A DNA stretch of 64,000 nt from Limnohabitans sp. WS1. GTDB taxonomy: Bacteria > Pseudomonadota > Gammaproteobacteria > Burkholderiales > Burkholderiaceae_C. Under the pieces are notes generated by a model that was given only the letters and a program-made list of their open reading frames with translations, was not told the DNA's origin and searched no databases. The DNA lies in NCBI RefSeq assembly GCF_003063265.1, contig NZ_NERU01000007.1, positions 1 through 64,000 of the forward strand, read 5' to 3'. A program made the translations under genes and the position numbers. Below, in pieces: positions 15,337-23,515 of the stretch; position 1 is the first letter of the stretch, and every line of letters begins with the position of its first letter.

Positions 15337-17487
15337 TTATCGGGTTTTGGGGGGCAACTGACCATCGGTGATGCGCACCTGCTTCTCGTCGGTGAACATG
15401 TCGATGACGCGGCAATCGCCGCACATCTTCAGGCGTTCCAGAGCCGCGCCCTGGAACATGCTGTGCCCGGCCAGACGGCCGAGCATGGCTTCGATGCCTT
15501 TGAGCGTGCCAAACGGTTTGCTGCAGCGGATGCAGGCATAGGGCGGGCTGCCGTGCAAAACACGCGTTTGCGTGCGCTCGGGCAGCAGCGACAGGCGCGG
15601 CTGCAAGGTGATGGCGTTTTCGGGGCAGGTCTTGGCGCACAGACCGCACTGCACGCAATTTTTCTCGATGAAGCGAATCTCGGGCTGCAACGGGTTGTCT
15701 TGCAAGGCCGACGAAGGGCATGCGCCCACGCAGCTGATGCACAGCGTGCACTTGCTGCCATCGACCACGATGGTGCCCAAGGGGGAACCGGCCGCTGGCA
15801 AATCGAGCGCCTTGGGGCGGCTGGCCTCGTCCATGGCCATGACGGGTGACTGGGCCATCAGGTGGTCGATGACCAGCTCCAGGTTGCTGCGCTTTTCGGC
15901 CTGCACCGCGTGACGGGCGGCGGTGGCCGGGCCAGTGGGCAGGCTGGCGGCCTTGAGGCTGCGGGCGCACAGGCGCTGCAGATCGCCGTCCAAAGCCGTG
16001 GCGGTTTTGGCCTCGATCAGCTGGAAATGCACGCCAGAGTAGCCCAGGCCATTGAGCAGGCTTTGGGCCACGGCCATTTGTTCCATGAGCGCGGCGCGGT
16101 ATTGCGGCGCTTCTTCGGCAGTGAGCAGCACCATGACCTGGCGTGCGCCATAAGCCACGGCCGAGAGCCACAGCTCCATGCCCACACTGGCCGTGTGCCA
16201 CAGCGCCACAGGCATCACCCGGGCCGGCACGCCTTGCATGACGCCCAGCTGCGCACCCCGGCCCAACTCGTCGATCAGGGCCTGGCCTTTTTCCTGGCTG
16301 TGCAGCAGCAGCGCGGCATCGCGCCCGCCAGCGGCTTGGTAGGCCGAAAGCAATGCGCGGATCTTGGCGCCCTGCTCTGCCGGGCGCGGGTAGGCGTAAG
16401 TGAGTGCGCCCGTGGGGCAAGCCGTGGTGCACGCGCCGCAGCCCACGCACAGGTTGGGGTTGACCACGATTTGCTGGCGGCTTTTGTCCGAGCGCACGGC
16501 TTCGGCCGAGCAGATGTCGATGCAGGCGCTGCAGCCGACTTGTTCGTTGCGGCTGTGGGCGCAGAGCTTTTGTTTGTAGGCAAAAAAGCGGGGCTTTTCA
16601 AATTCGCCCACCAATTCGCGCACCTTCAGCAAGGTTGGCAGGTCTTGCCCGTCCCAGCGGAAGTAACCCTGCGGCAAGGCATGCGAGGTGAAGGTGGGCG
16701 ATGCTTGGTCGCCGCGCAGGTCCAGCACCACATCGAAGCGCTCGGTTTGTGGGCGGGCGTCGCGGCCAAAGTCAATGGCACCCGCAGCTTCGCACACCTT
16801 GACGCAGTCGCGGTGCGAGGTGCAGCGTGACAGGTCCACCTGGTAATCGAGGCCAATGGCCTGCTCGGGGCAAGCGGCCACGCAGGCGTTGCAGCGGGTG
16901 CACAGATCCAAGTCGATCGGGTTGCTCGCGTCCCACGACACCTCAAACGCCCCCAACCAGCCTTTGAGGCCTTGCAAGCGACCGGCCACGACTGGAAAAC
17001 GCCGCTCTTGGCCGCCTCCTGCGTTGCCGGGGCCTTGCGCAAAAATCGTCACCTGCATCGCGTCGGCCAAAAAGCTGGCGGCGCGTTCGGCGGCGTCCAC
17101 AGCGCCGATGATGAGGACGCGGCCTTCACTTTTGTAAGTGACGGTGGGCACCGGCTCGGGCTCGGGCAGGCGGGCGGCGGCCAGCAAGGCGGCCATTTTG
17201 GGGGTGGCGTGCGCGGCCTCACGGCCCCAGCCGCCGGTCTCGCGGATGTTGACAAAACGAATCGGGGACATCGCGCCCTCGGTTTGCTCGGCCAACTCAC
17301 TGAACAAACGCTTTTCTTGGGTGCAGGCCACCACCACGGTCTCGCCGGTTTTCACGGCTTTCTGGAATTGCCCAGCCTCGCGGCGGCACAAGGTGGTGTG
17401 CAGCGTCAGGTCTTCACCCAGTGCTTGGCCCAGGGCTTGGGCTTGCAGGGGCATGGTTTGGTTGCAGTTGCAAATCAGGGTGGTCAT
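15337..17487 (-). CDS. Poly-ferredoxin, 4Fe-4S protein of the FDH accessory cluster
   Basis: A 716-residue soluble Fe-S protein without signal peptide. Cysteine groups in order: CTRCNACVAACP, CTSHRDCVKVCE, a CAHSR...CSACIDIC group, CVGCGACTTACP, then after a cysteine-poor middle CTLCISCVGACP, CVQCGLCAKTCP and a C-terminal CIRC...CGDC pair. It could carry six or so clusters. Such proteins accompany DUF3305, DUF3306 and TorD genes near formate dehydrogenases in Burkholderiales; electron transfer to or from FDH is inferred. The start at 17487 (MTTLICNCNQ) was chosen because the open frame further upstream reads through the DUF3306 gene in another frame. Confidence 0.86.
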   Translation of the reverse strand: MTTLICNCNQTMPLQAQALGQALGEDLTLHTTLCRREAGQFQKAVKTGETVVVACTQEKRLFSELAEQTEGAMSPIRFVNIRETGGWGREAAHATPKMAALLAAARLPEPEPVPTVTYKSEGRVLIIGAVDAAERAASFLADAMQVTIFAQGPGNAGGGQERRFPVVAGRLQGLKGWLGAFEVSWDASNPIDLDLCTRCNACVAACPEQAIGLDYQVDLSRCTSHRDCVKVCEAAGAIDFGRDARPQTERFDVVLDLRGDQASPTFTSHALPQGYFRWDGQDLPTLLKVRELVGEFEKPRFFAYKQKLCAHSRNEQVGCSACIDICSAEAVRSDKSRQQIVVNPNLCVGCGACTTACPTGALTYAYPRPAEQGAKIRALLSAYQAAGGRDAALLLHSQEKGQALIDELGRGAQLGVMQGVPARVMPVALWHTASVGMELWLSAVAYGARQVMVLLTAEEAPQYRAALMEQMAVAQSLLNGLGYSGVHFQLIEAKTATALDGDLQRLCARSLKAASLPTGPATAARHAVQAEKRSNLELVIDHLMAQSPVMAMDEASRPKALDLPAAGSPLGTIVVDGSKCTLCISCVGACPSSALQDNPLQPEIRFIEKNCVQCGLCAKTCPENAITLQPRLSLLPERTQTRVLHGSPPYACIRCSKPFGTLKGIEAMLGRLAGHSMFQGAALERLKMCGDCRVIDMFTDEKQVRITDGQLPPKTR

Positions 17488-18145
17488 GTTCTGGGGGTGC
17501 GTTGACAAGGGGCTGCAGCATGGGGCTGGCCGGTCCTGCTGAATCGGGCAGGGAAGGCGGCGACTGTGCCACAACTGGCGAGCCTTCCGGCGCAGCGGGA
17601 CTTTTCTCAGGGTTTTCACCGAGGTCAGCAGCAGGGCTCCTGCCAGGCAACAAGGCATCAACTTTGCCCACTGTGGGCGTGGCCGCTTCATTGGGTTTGT
17701 CCAGCAAACCGAGCAGTTGCGCACCCACCATTTTTTGCAACATGCCCGCAGGCATGGGGTCCGGCGTGTTGTAGTCACCGATGTAAATGTCCAGACCGTC
17801 CATCACGTTGAAGTGCGGGTCGGTGAAGAGTTTTTTGACCGCTGCGTTGCGCACATCGCTGGCCACACCTTGTTGCATGAAGGGCCGAAAGTCTGACTTG
17901 GGCGTCAAGGCCCTTGCATCCTCCAGGCTGGGCAGCTCGGGGATGGCCCCCTGCTCAGTCTCAGGCGCGTGGGCGTCGTTGTGCACGCGATCCGGCTGGC
18001 CTTCACGGGCCTTGAGCACAGGGGCGACGGGTGGCTGGACGGGCCTGGCTGGGGTGGGTTTGGATGGCTCGGGTTCTGCCACAGGCAAGCCTTGGGCCAG
18101 TGCTTGCTTGCGCTTGGACCAACGGCTGAAAAAAGGCTCGGTCAT
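17414..18145 (-). CDS. DUF3306 domain protein
   Basis: A 243-residue protein opening with the family sequence FFSRWSKRKQALAQG. The N-terminal half is Pro/Ala-rich, then comes a conserved DUF3306 segment (LPSLEDARALTPKSDFRPFM...PHFNVMDGLDIYIGDY), and the tail is Pro/Ser-rich and low in complexity. The function is unknown; the gene is regularly found with DUF3305 and FDH genes. Its start overlaps the DUF3305 stop (ATGA) and its end overlaps the poly-ferredoxin start by 74 bases, so the C-terminal residues are coded in a region used in two frames. Confidence 0.85.
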   Translation of the reverse strand: MTEPFFSRWSKRKQALAQGLPVAEPEPSKPTPARPVQPPVAPVLKAREGQPDRVHNDAHAPETEQGAIPELPSLEDARALTPKSDFRPFMQQGVASDVRNAAVKKLFTDPHFNVMDGLDIYIGDYNTPDPMPAGMLQKMVGAQLLGLLDKPNEAATPTVGKVDALLPGRSPAADLGENPEKSPAAPEGSPVVAQSPPSLPDSAGPASPMLQPLVNAPPEHDHPDLQLQPNHAPASPSPGPSTG

Positions 18146-18726
18146 GCCTTGCCCCCGGCATCCAAGCCTGCACGGCCGCCACCGCCTGGACCTTTGCGCT
18201 TGTCTTGGGTACTGACCGACGCGGGCTGCCCAAAACGGTCGGTGAGGCCTTGAAAACTTTGCGGGCGCTGACGCCGCTTGACCTCAGGCACATAAAACGC
18301 CTCGGTAAAAGCCTGCAGGCGAGCCACAACTTCGGGCGAAGCGGGCACAGTTTCCACAGTTTCTTGCGCATCGAGCCAACGGCCTGCATCGTGGTAACTC
18401 AGGCTCACAGACTGAGGCACAGCACGAGGCTCTTGGTCCTCTGAGGCTTCCAAGCGCCACATCACAAAAAAGCAAGGCGTGGGCGAGCTGTGGTTCAACC
18501 AATAGCCTTCTGCATCGTCCGAAAACAACTCCAGCGACCACTGCGGATAGAGCCACAAAGCCTCTTCATCGGTCAGGCGCAGGCAGCGTGGCTCGGTGCC
18601 AAAACCGCTTTCTTGCGGCACCACATCGGCCAACACCCAACGGTGAGACTGCCAACGGGCCATGGGCCCTTGGACAGGCTCGCGGCGCATCAAAATGGCG
18701 ACTTCGGACAGGACATGAACGGACAT
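18142..18726 (-). CDS. DUF3305 domain protein
   Basis: A 194-residue protein with the DUF3305 pattern: VAILMRREPVQGPMARWQSHRWVLAD in part (PMARWQSHRW), DEEALWLYPQWSLELF, and FFVMWRLE, followed by SYHDAGRWLDAQETVETVP and a basic Gly-rich tail. Function unknown; always seen beside DUF3306 and formate dehydrogenase accessory genes. ATG 18726 starts where family similarity begins; the open frame further upstream overlaps the histidine kinase. The histidine kinase stop is 11 bases upstream. Confidence 0.85.
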   Translation of the reverse strand: MSVHVLSEVAILMRREPVQGPMARWQSHRWVLADVVPQESGFGTEPRCLRLTDEEALWLYPQWSLELFSDDAEGYWLNHSSPTPCFFVMWRLEASEDQEPRAVPQSVSLSYHDAGRWLDAQETVETVPASPEVVARLQAFTEAFYVPEVKRRQRPQSFQGLTDRFGQPASVSTQDKRKGPGGGGRAGLDAGGKA

Positions 18727-18737
18727 GAAGGGCTTTT

Positions 18738-20228
18738 TCAGGAGGCAAGAGGAACAGGGCTGCAGGGTAATCGCATTGTAAAAACCGTGCCCCTGCCAGG
18801 CTCGGATTTGAAACTGAGCTGACCACCGTGCGACTCGACAATGGACCGACTGAGCCACAAACCGACCCCCATGCCTTGAGATTTGGAGGTTTTGAACAAG
18901 CTGAACACTTCATCTTGCAGCTCCACTGGAATGCCTTTGCCGTTGTCATCGACATGCAGCTCCAAAAAGCCCTTCTGTTCGTACCCCCACACTTTCAGTT
19001 GGGGGTAGCGGGGCCGTTTTTCGATCAAGGCATCCATGGCGTTGCTGAGCAAATTCAGCACCACCTGCTGCAGTTGGGTGGCATCGCCATGAAAGCGCAA
19101 TTCGGATGAGAGGTCTGTGTTCATCAAAATTCCGGACGCTTGCATTTGAGGTTGCAACAAATCAGCCACCTCCCGGACCAACTGGTCCACACGCATGTCG
19201 ACTTTCTCTCCCTTGCTCAAACGAAACAAATTACGCAATTTACGAATGATGCTGGCTGAGCGCTGCGTGTCGCTGACGATGCAATCGGCCACCGACCTCA
19301 TCATGGGCAAATCGCTCACAGGCGGCTCATTCGGGACACGGGCCAGTTTGCTTTGCAGCAACTCTGCATGCAGCAAAATGGCCGTCAGTGGCTGATTGAG
19401 CTCGTGGGCGAAACTCGCCACCAAGGCCCCCATACCGGCGCTTTTGTTGGACAAGGTGAGCTGGCGGATGATTTCATCGCGTTCAAGCAACAAGACACCC
19501 AGGGTCTGCGAATGCTGTTGCGCCATCACCGCGCGTTCTTGCTCACTGGCCAGCTTTTTTTCAACCTCGATTTTGGCGCGGTGGTGTTTCTCGATGTAAA
19601 TCTGCATGAAACCCACGTTGAGCATGATCAAGGCCACGAACTGGCCAATGAACACAACAAAATTGTCCCAAGTGACTTCATACAAATCGGTCGCACCCCA
19701 ACCCGTCAGCAGCGCCAAAGTTTTGAGACCCAGCGTCGACACCAGCACCCAACCCGCCCAATAAACCGCATTGGCCCCGATGGCGTCATGGGTCTGCCCC
19801 ACGCGCCGGCCTGACCAGCAGTAATCGGCACAGTTGACGCTGTAATAAGCATAAAACAGCAACACGATGGTGCTCTCGGGGGCACCCGAGAAATGCAAGC
19901 CATAGCTCAGACTCAAATACGCCACGTTGGCAAAACCCGACCACACCATCCAACGCCTTGAAGGCGGCCCGTCCAAGGAACGCAAGGCGATTTGGCGGCC
20001 CCAATTGCCTGCAGCCATCAAAAACTGCCCCAGCACCACAATCAAGCTGTAGGAGATCCAGCCTCGGCTGCCCAGCACGCACAAGCCCACGGCACTGGCA
20101 ATGCCAGAAACACTCCAAAGCACCACCTTGGGGCTGCGATAGCGGGCCAATCCATACCAAATGGCCGCATACAGCATCAGGTACAAAAACGCATCCATCC
20201 AGAAGACGGTTTGCATGTTCAGATTCAA
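18738..20228 (-). CDS. Membrane sensor histidine kinase, orphan, in FDH cluster
   Basis: A 496-residue kinase. About six to eight hydrophobic segments cover residues 8-210, with no large periplasmic domain, so the signal is probably sensed in or at the membrane. A coiled coil (about 212-265) leads to the H-box SFAHELNQPL with H275, then the N-box NLLSNAMDAL and G-boxes DDNGKGIP and MGVGLWLS. All catalytic motifs are intact. No response regulator is adjacent, which is unusual for this NtrB-like class. It lies between the NAD-FDH catalytic gene (82-base gap) and DUF3305, so it may sense formate or redox state; that is inference. Confidence 0.9.
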   Translation of the reverse strand: MNLNMQTVFWMDAFLYLMLYAAIWYGLARYRSPKVVLWSVSGIASAVGLCVLGSRGWISYSLIVVLGQFLMAAGNWGRQIALRSLDGPPSRRWMVWSGFANVAYLSLSYGLHFSGAPESTIVLLFYAYYSVNCADYCWSGRRVGQTHDAIGANAVYWAGWVLVSTLGLKTLALLTGWGATDLYEVTWDNFVVFIGQFVALIMLNVGFMQIYIEKHHRAKIEVEKKLASEQERAVMAQQHSQTLGVLLLERDEIIRQLTLSNKSAGMGALVASFAHELNQPLTAILLHAELLQSKLARVPNEPPVSDLPMMRSVADCIVSDTQRSASIIRKLRNLFRLSKGEKVDMRVDQLVREVADLLQPQMQASGILMNTDLSSELRFHGDATQLQQVVLNLLSNAMDALIEKRPRYPQLKVWGYEQKGFLELHVDDNGKGIPVELQDEVFSLFKTSKSQGMGVGLWLSRSIVESHGGQLSFKSEPGRGTVFTMRLPCSPVPLAS

Positions 20229-20309
20229 AGCGGCCTCCCTGGCCTTGTGAGTGGTACACCCCGACAGCAGGCCCCAAGTCCTTGCCCTGCCGGTTCATGA
20301 CACCCGGGA

Positions 20310-23102
20310 TTATGCTTTCTGGGAGTTAATACCTTGGACTTGAACAGCGCAGTATTTAAATTCCGGAATTTTGCCAAACGGGTCCAAAGCCGCATGGGTC
20401 AACAAATTGGCTGCTGCCTCTTGGTAGGCAAAAGGCATGAACACAGCGCCCAAAGGCGTGCCGTTGTCTTGCCTGACTTGCAGGCTCACCTCACCCCGGC
20501 GCGAACGCACCTGGATGCGCTGGCCAGGCTCCAAACCCAATCGATCCATGTCGGCACCGTGCATGGAGGCCGTGGCCGCAGGCTCCAAGGCATCGAGCAC
20601 TGTGGCACGTCGCGTCATGCTGCCCGTGTGCCAGTGCTCCAGCTGACGCCCGGTGATGAGCACAAAGGGGTAATCGACATCGGGCCGCTCGGCCGCCAAA
20701 ATCAGATCAACAGTCACCAACTTCACCCGGCCATCGGGGGTGGGAAAGTGGTCGTGGAAAACGATGGGCTGACCCGGGTCCTCGGCGCTCACGCAGGGGT
20801 AAGTGACCGAGCCCGCATTCAAACGCGCCCAGTCGATGCCGCCAATGGCCGGGGCCATGGCCTGGCGCATTTCTTCGTACACCGCGGCCACGCCCTCGTG
20901 CTCGCCTGCATAAGACCAATTCAGGCCCAAACGCTGGGCGATCTGCTGGATGATCCACAAATCGGGTTTCGCATCGCCGGGTGGCAACACGGCCTGGCGG
21001 CCCATTTGCACCGTGCGGTCGGTGTTGCTGACAGTGCCGGTTTTCTCGGGCCAGGCGCTGGCGGGCAGCACCACATCGGCCAACCAGGCGGTTTCGGTCA
21101 AGAAGATGTCTTGCACCACCAGGTGCTGCAAGCTGGCCAACGCGTGGCGGGCGTGGTTCAGGTCCGGGTCGCTCATGGCCGGGTTCTCGCCCATGATGTA
21201 CATGCCGCGCACCTTGTGCGGGTCGCTGTCTGGCGCGAGGGCCTTGTGCATGATCTCGACCACGGTGTAGCCGGGCTGGTCGTCGAGTTTCGTGTCCCAA
21301 AATTTCTCAAACCAGTCGTGTGCCGACTTGTCGCTCACGCGCTGGTAGTTGGGGTACATCATCGGGATCAAGCCCGCATCGCTCGCGCCTTGCACGTTGT
21401 TTTGGCCACGCAGCGGGTGCAGGCCGGTGCCGGGGCGGCCGATCTGGCCGGTGATGCTGGCCAGCGCAATCAGGCAGCGCACGTTGTCGGTGCCGTGCAC
21501 ATGCTGGCTCACGCCCATGCCCCACAAGATCATGGCGGCTTTGGCGCTGGCATAGGCCCGCGCCACTTCGCGGAGGGTGTCGGCCGGAATGCCGCAAACC
21601 GCGCTCATGGCCTCGGGCGTGAAGTCCTGCACATGGGCCTTGAGTTCTGCCACGTTGTCGGCACGTTCACTCAGGAATTTTTCATCGCACAGGTTCTCGT
21701 TGACGATGACGTGCAGCATGGCGTTGAGCATGGCCACATCGGTGTCGGCCTTGAACTGAAGATTGCGCCAACTGTGGCGGCCGATATCGGTGATGCGCGG
21801 GTCGGCCAGCACGATGCGCGTGCCGCGCTGGGCCGCGTTTTTCATCCAAGTGGCGGCCACCGGGTGGTTGCTGGTGGGGTTGGAGCCGATCACGATGATC
21901 AGATCCGAATGCTCGACATCTCGCACCGGGTTGCTGACTGCGCCCGAGCCCACGCCTTCCAAAAGTGCGGCCACGCTGGACGCGTGGCACAAACGGGTGC
22001 AATGGTCCACGTTGTTGCTGCCAAAGCCGGTGCGCACCAGCTTCTGGAACAAGTAGGCTTCTTCGTTGCTGCCTTTGGCCGAGCCAAAACCAGCGAGTGA
22101 CTTGGGGCCGTGTTGTTGGCGCAGCGTGTTGAGCGGCTGGGTGGCCAAGTCCAGCGCTTCCTCCCATGAGGCTTCACGGAAGACTTCGCGCCAGTCGGTG
22201 TGGCCATCGATCAGGTCCAGGTCTTTGGCCACGCCCGCCTTGCGGATCAACGGCATCGTGATGCGGTCCGGGCTGTGGATGTAATCCATGCCAAAACGGC
22301 CCTTGACGCACAGGCGGCCTTCATTGGCCGGGCCTTCGCGGCCTTTGACGCTGATGATTTTTTCATCGCGCACCTGGTAGGTGACCAGACAACCCACGCC
22401 GCAAAACGGGCACACCGAATCGACTTCGCGGTCCACGGTTTGCGGCCCCATGTGGCTCTTGGGCATGAGTGCGCCTGTGGGGCAAGCCTGCACACATTCG
22501 CCGCAGCCCACACAAGAGCTACCTCCCATGGGGTCGGCCAGGTCGAACACCACTTGGGTGTGTGCGCCCCTAAATGCCAAGCCAATCACGTCGTTCACCT
22601 GCAGATCACGGCAGGCGCGTTGGCAGCGGTTGCACTGGATGCAGGTGTCCAAGTTCACGGCCATGGCCGGGTGCGACAGATCGGCGGGGACGGCCTCACG
22701 GCGCAATTGAGCGAGTGCGGGGCGGACCTGCACGCCGTGGTGCTCGGCCCATTGGCTCAGTTCGCCGTGTGGGGCCTCGGCGCGGTCATCGAGCCACTTG
22801 TGGCCCTGCTCGGGCAAGTCGGCCAGCAGCATCTCCAGCACCATCTTCTGGCTTTTGACCGCTCGTTCGCTGTTCGTTTGCACCTGCATGCCGGGCGTGG
22901 CGCTGCGGCAGCAGCTGGGGGCCAATGTCCGTTCACCGGCCACCTCGACCACGCAAGCGCGGCAGTTGCCGTCGGGTGCCAGGCCCTCTTTGTGACACAG
23001 ATGGGGAATGGCAATGCCCAATTCTTTGGCAATGTTGAAAATGCTTTTTCCAGCAGGCGCTTCAACCATTTGGCCGTTGAGGGTGAATGCAACCGTGTTC
23101 AT
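20310..23102 (-). CDS. NAD-dependent formate dehydrogenase, catalytic (alpha) subunit
   Basis: Cytoplasmic molybdenum or tungsten formate dehydrogenase of 930 residues. Order of domains: a NuoG-like N-terminus with [2Fe-2S] cysteines (C36, C47, C50, C64 or C65), two [4Fe-4S] groups at CIQCNRCQRAC (154-164) and CVGCGECVQACP (197-208), a further cluster CPFCGVGC (231-238) with C265, and the bis-pterin domain with C372 in CTRLCHASS as metal ligand. It has no Tat signal. With the upstream NuoE/F-like gene it should reduce NAD+ with formate. ATG 23102 (MNTVAFTLNG) overlaps the stop of the repeat-derived frame by ATGA; no good ribosome site is visible. Confidence 0.93.
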   Translation of the reverse strand: MNTVAFTLNGQMVEAPAGKSIFNIAKELGIAIPHLCHKEGLAPDGNCRACVVEVAGERTLAPSCCRSATPGMQVQTNSERAVKSQKMVLEMLLADLPEQGHKWLDDRAEAPHGELSQWAEHHGVQVRPALAQLRREAVPADLSHPAMAVNLDTCIQCNRCQRACRDLQVNDVIGLAFRGAHTQVVFDLADPMGGSSCVGCGECVQACPTGALMPKSHMGPQTVDREVDSVCPFCGVGCLVTYQVRDEKIISVKGREGPANEGRLCVKGRFGMDYIHSPDRITMPLIRKAGVAKDLDLIDGHTDWREVFREASWEEALDLATQPLNTLRQQHGPKSLAGFGSAKGSNEEAYLFQKLVRTGFGSNNVDHCTRLCHASSVAALLEGVGSGAVSNPVRDVEHSDLIIVIGSNPTSNHPVAATWMKNAAQRGTRIVLADPRITDIGRHSWRNLQFKADTDVAMLNAMLHVIVNENLCDEKFLSERADNVAELKAHVQDFTPEAMSAVCGIPADTLREVARAYASAKAAMILWGMGVSQHVHGTDNVRCLIALASITGQIGRPGTGLHPLRGQNNVQGASDAGLIPMMYPNYQRVSDKSAHDWFEKFWDTKLDDQPGYTVVEIMHKALAPDSDPHKVRGMYIMGENPAMSDPDLNHARHALASLQHLVVQDIFLTETAWLADVVLPASAWPEKTGTVSNTDRTVQMGRQAVLPPGDAKPDLWIIQQIAQRLGLNWSYAGEHEGVAAVYEEMRQAMAPAIGGIDWARLNAGSVTYPCVSAEDPGQPIVFHDHFPTPDGRVKLVTVDLILAAERPDVDYPFVLITGRQLEHWHTGSMTRRATVLDALEPAATASMHGADMDRLGLEPGQRIQVRSRRGEVSLQVRQDNGTPLGAVFMPFAYQEAAANLLTHAALDPFGKIPEFKYCAVQVQGINSQKA

Positions 23103-23515
23103 GCAGAGGCCCCAACCTGTGATAGCGACGTCTTTGCCACGATGAACCCTTGCTTGCTCGCGACGGGGGCGTCGCTCCTGCAAGAGACCCACTCTCCCTG
23201 TGGGAGCGGTGCCCTCGCCGCGTTGAACCCTTGCTTGTTCGCGACGGGGGCGTCGCTCCTACAAGAGATCGACTCTCCCTGCGGGAGCGGTGCCCTCGCC
23301 GCGGTGAACCCTTGCTTGTTCGCGACGGGGGCGTCGCTCCTACAAGAGACCGACTCTCCCTGTGGGAGCGGTGCCCTCGCCGCGTTGAACCCTTGCTTGT
23401 TCGCGACGGGGGCGTCGCTCCTACAAGAGACCGACTCTTCCTGTGGGAGCGGTGCCCTCGCCGCGATGAACCCTTGCTTGCTCGCGACGGGGGCGTCGCT
23501 CCTACACAGCATCAT
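23099..23515 (-). CDS. Open frame made of five 81-bp REP repeats (doubtful gene)
   Basis: A 138-codon frame between the two NAD-FDH subunit genes. It encodes a 27-residue unit CRSDAPVANKQGFNAARAP plus LPQGESVS repeated five times with few changes. Its ATG overlaps the upstream FDH stop by ATGA, and its TGA overlaps the downstream FDH start by ATGA. The DNA is a REP-type repeat array, so it may not have evolved as a protein. Being on the same strand and exactly joined, it would nevertheless carry ribosomes from one FDH gene to the next. No known family. Treat as hypothetical. Confidence 0.35.
   Translation of the reverse strand: MMLCRSDAPVASKQGFIAARAPLPQEESVSCRSDAPVANKQGFNAARAPLPQGESVSCRSDAPVANKQGFTAARAPLPQGESISCRSDAPVANKQGFNAARAPLPQGEWVSCRSDAPVASKQGFIVAKTSLSQVGASA
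23130..23510. repeat. Tandem array of five 81-bp REP-like (BIME-type) repeats
   Basis: The marker GAACCCTTGCTTG recurs at 23144, 23225, 23306, 23387 and 23468, an exact period of 81 bases. On the minus strand each unit holds two REP-like palindromes in opposite orientation: GTAGGAGCGACG-CCCC-CGTCGC and, inverted, GTGGGAGCGGTGCCC...GCCGCG. The second closely resembles the Pseudomonas REP consensus. Units differ at only a few positions. The array fills the gap between the two NAD-FDH subunit genes. No RAYT transposase gene is in the window. Confidence 0.9.

Noticed and set aside
17488..17778. 97-residue N-terminal extension of the poly-ferredoxin
   Set aside because: This part reads the DUF3306 gene in a second frame and has no Fe-S or signal features; the start at 17487 begins the conserved sequence.
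20334..22100. 588-codon open frame opposite the NAD-FDH catalytic gene
   Set aside because: Antisense shadow of a well-supported molybdoenzyme; no recognisable domain.
23130..23510. 81-bp repeat array considered as a CRISPR array
   Set aside because: The whole 81-bp unit is repeated with no unique spacers, and no cas genes are nearby; it is REP/BIME-like.
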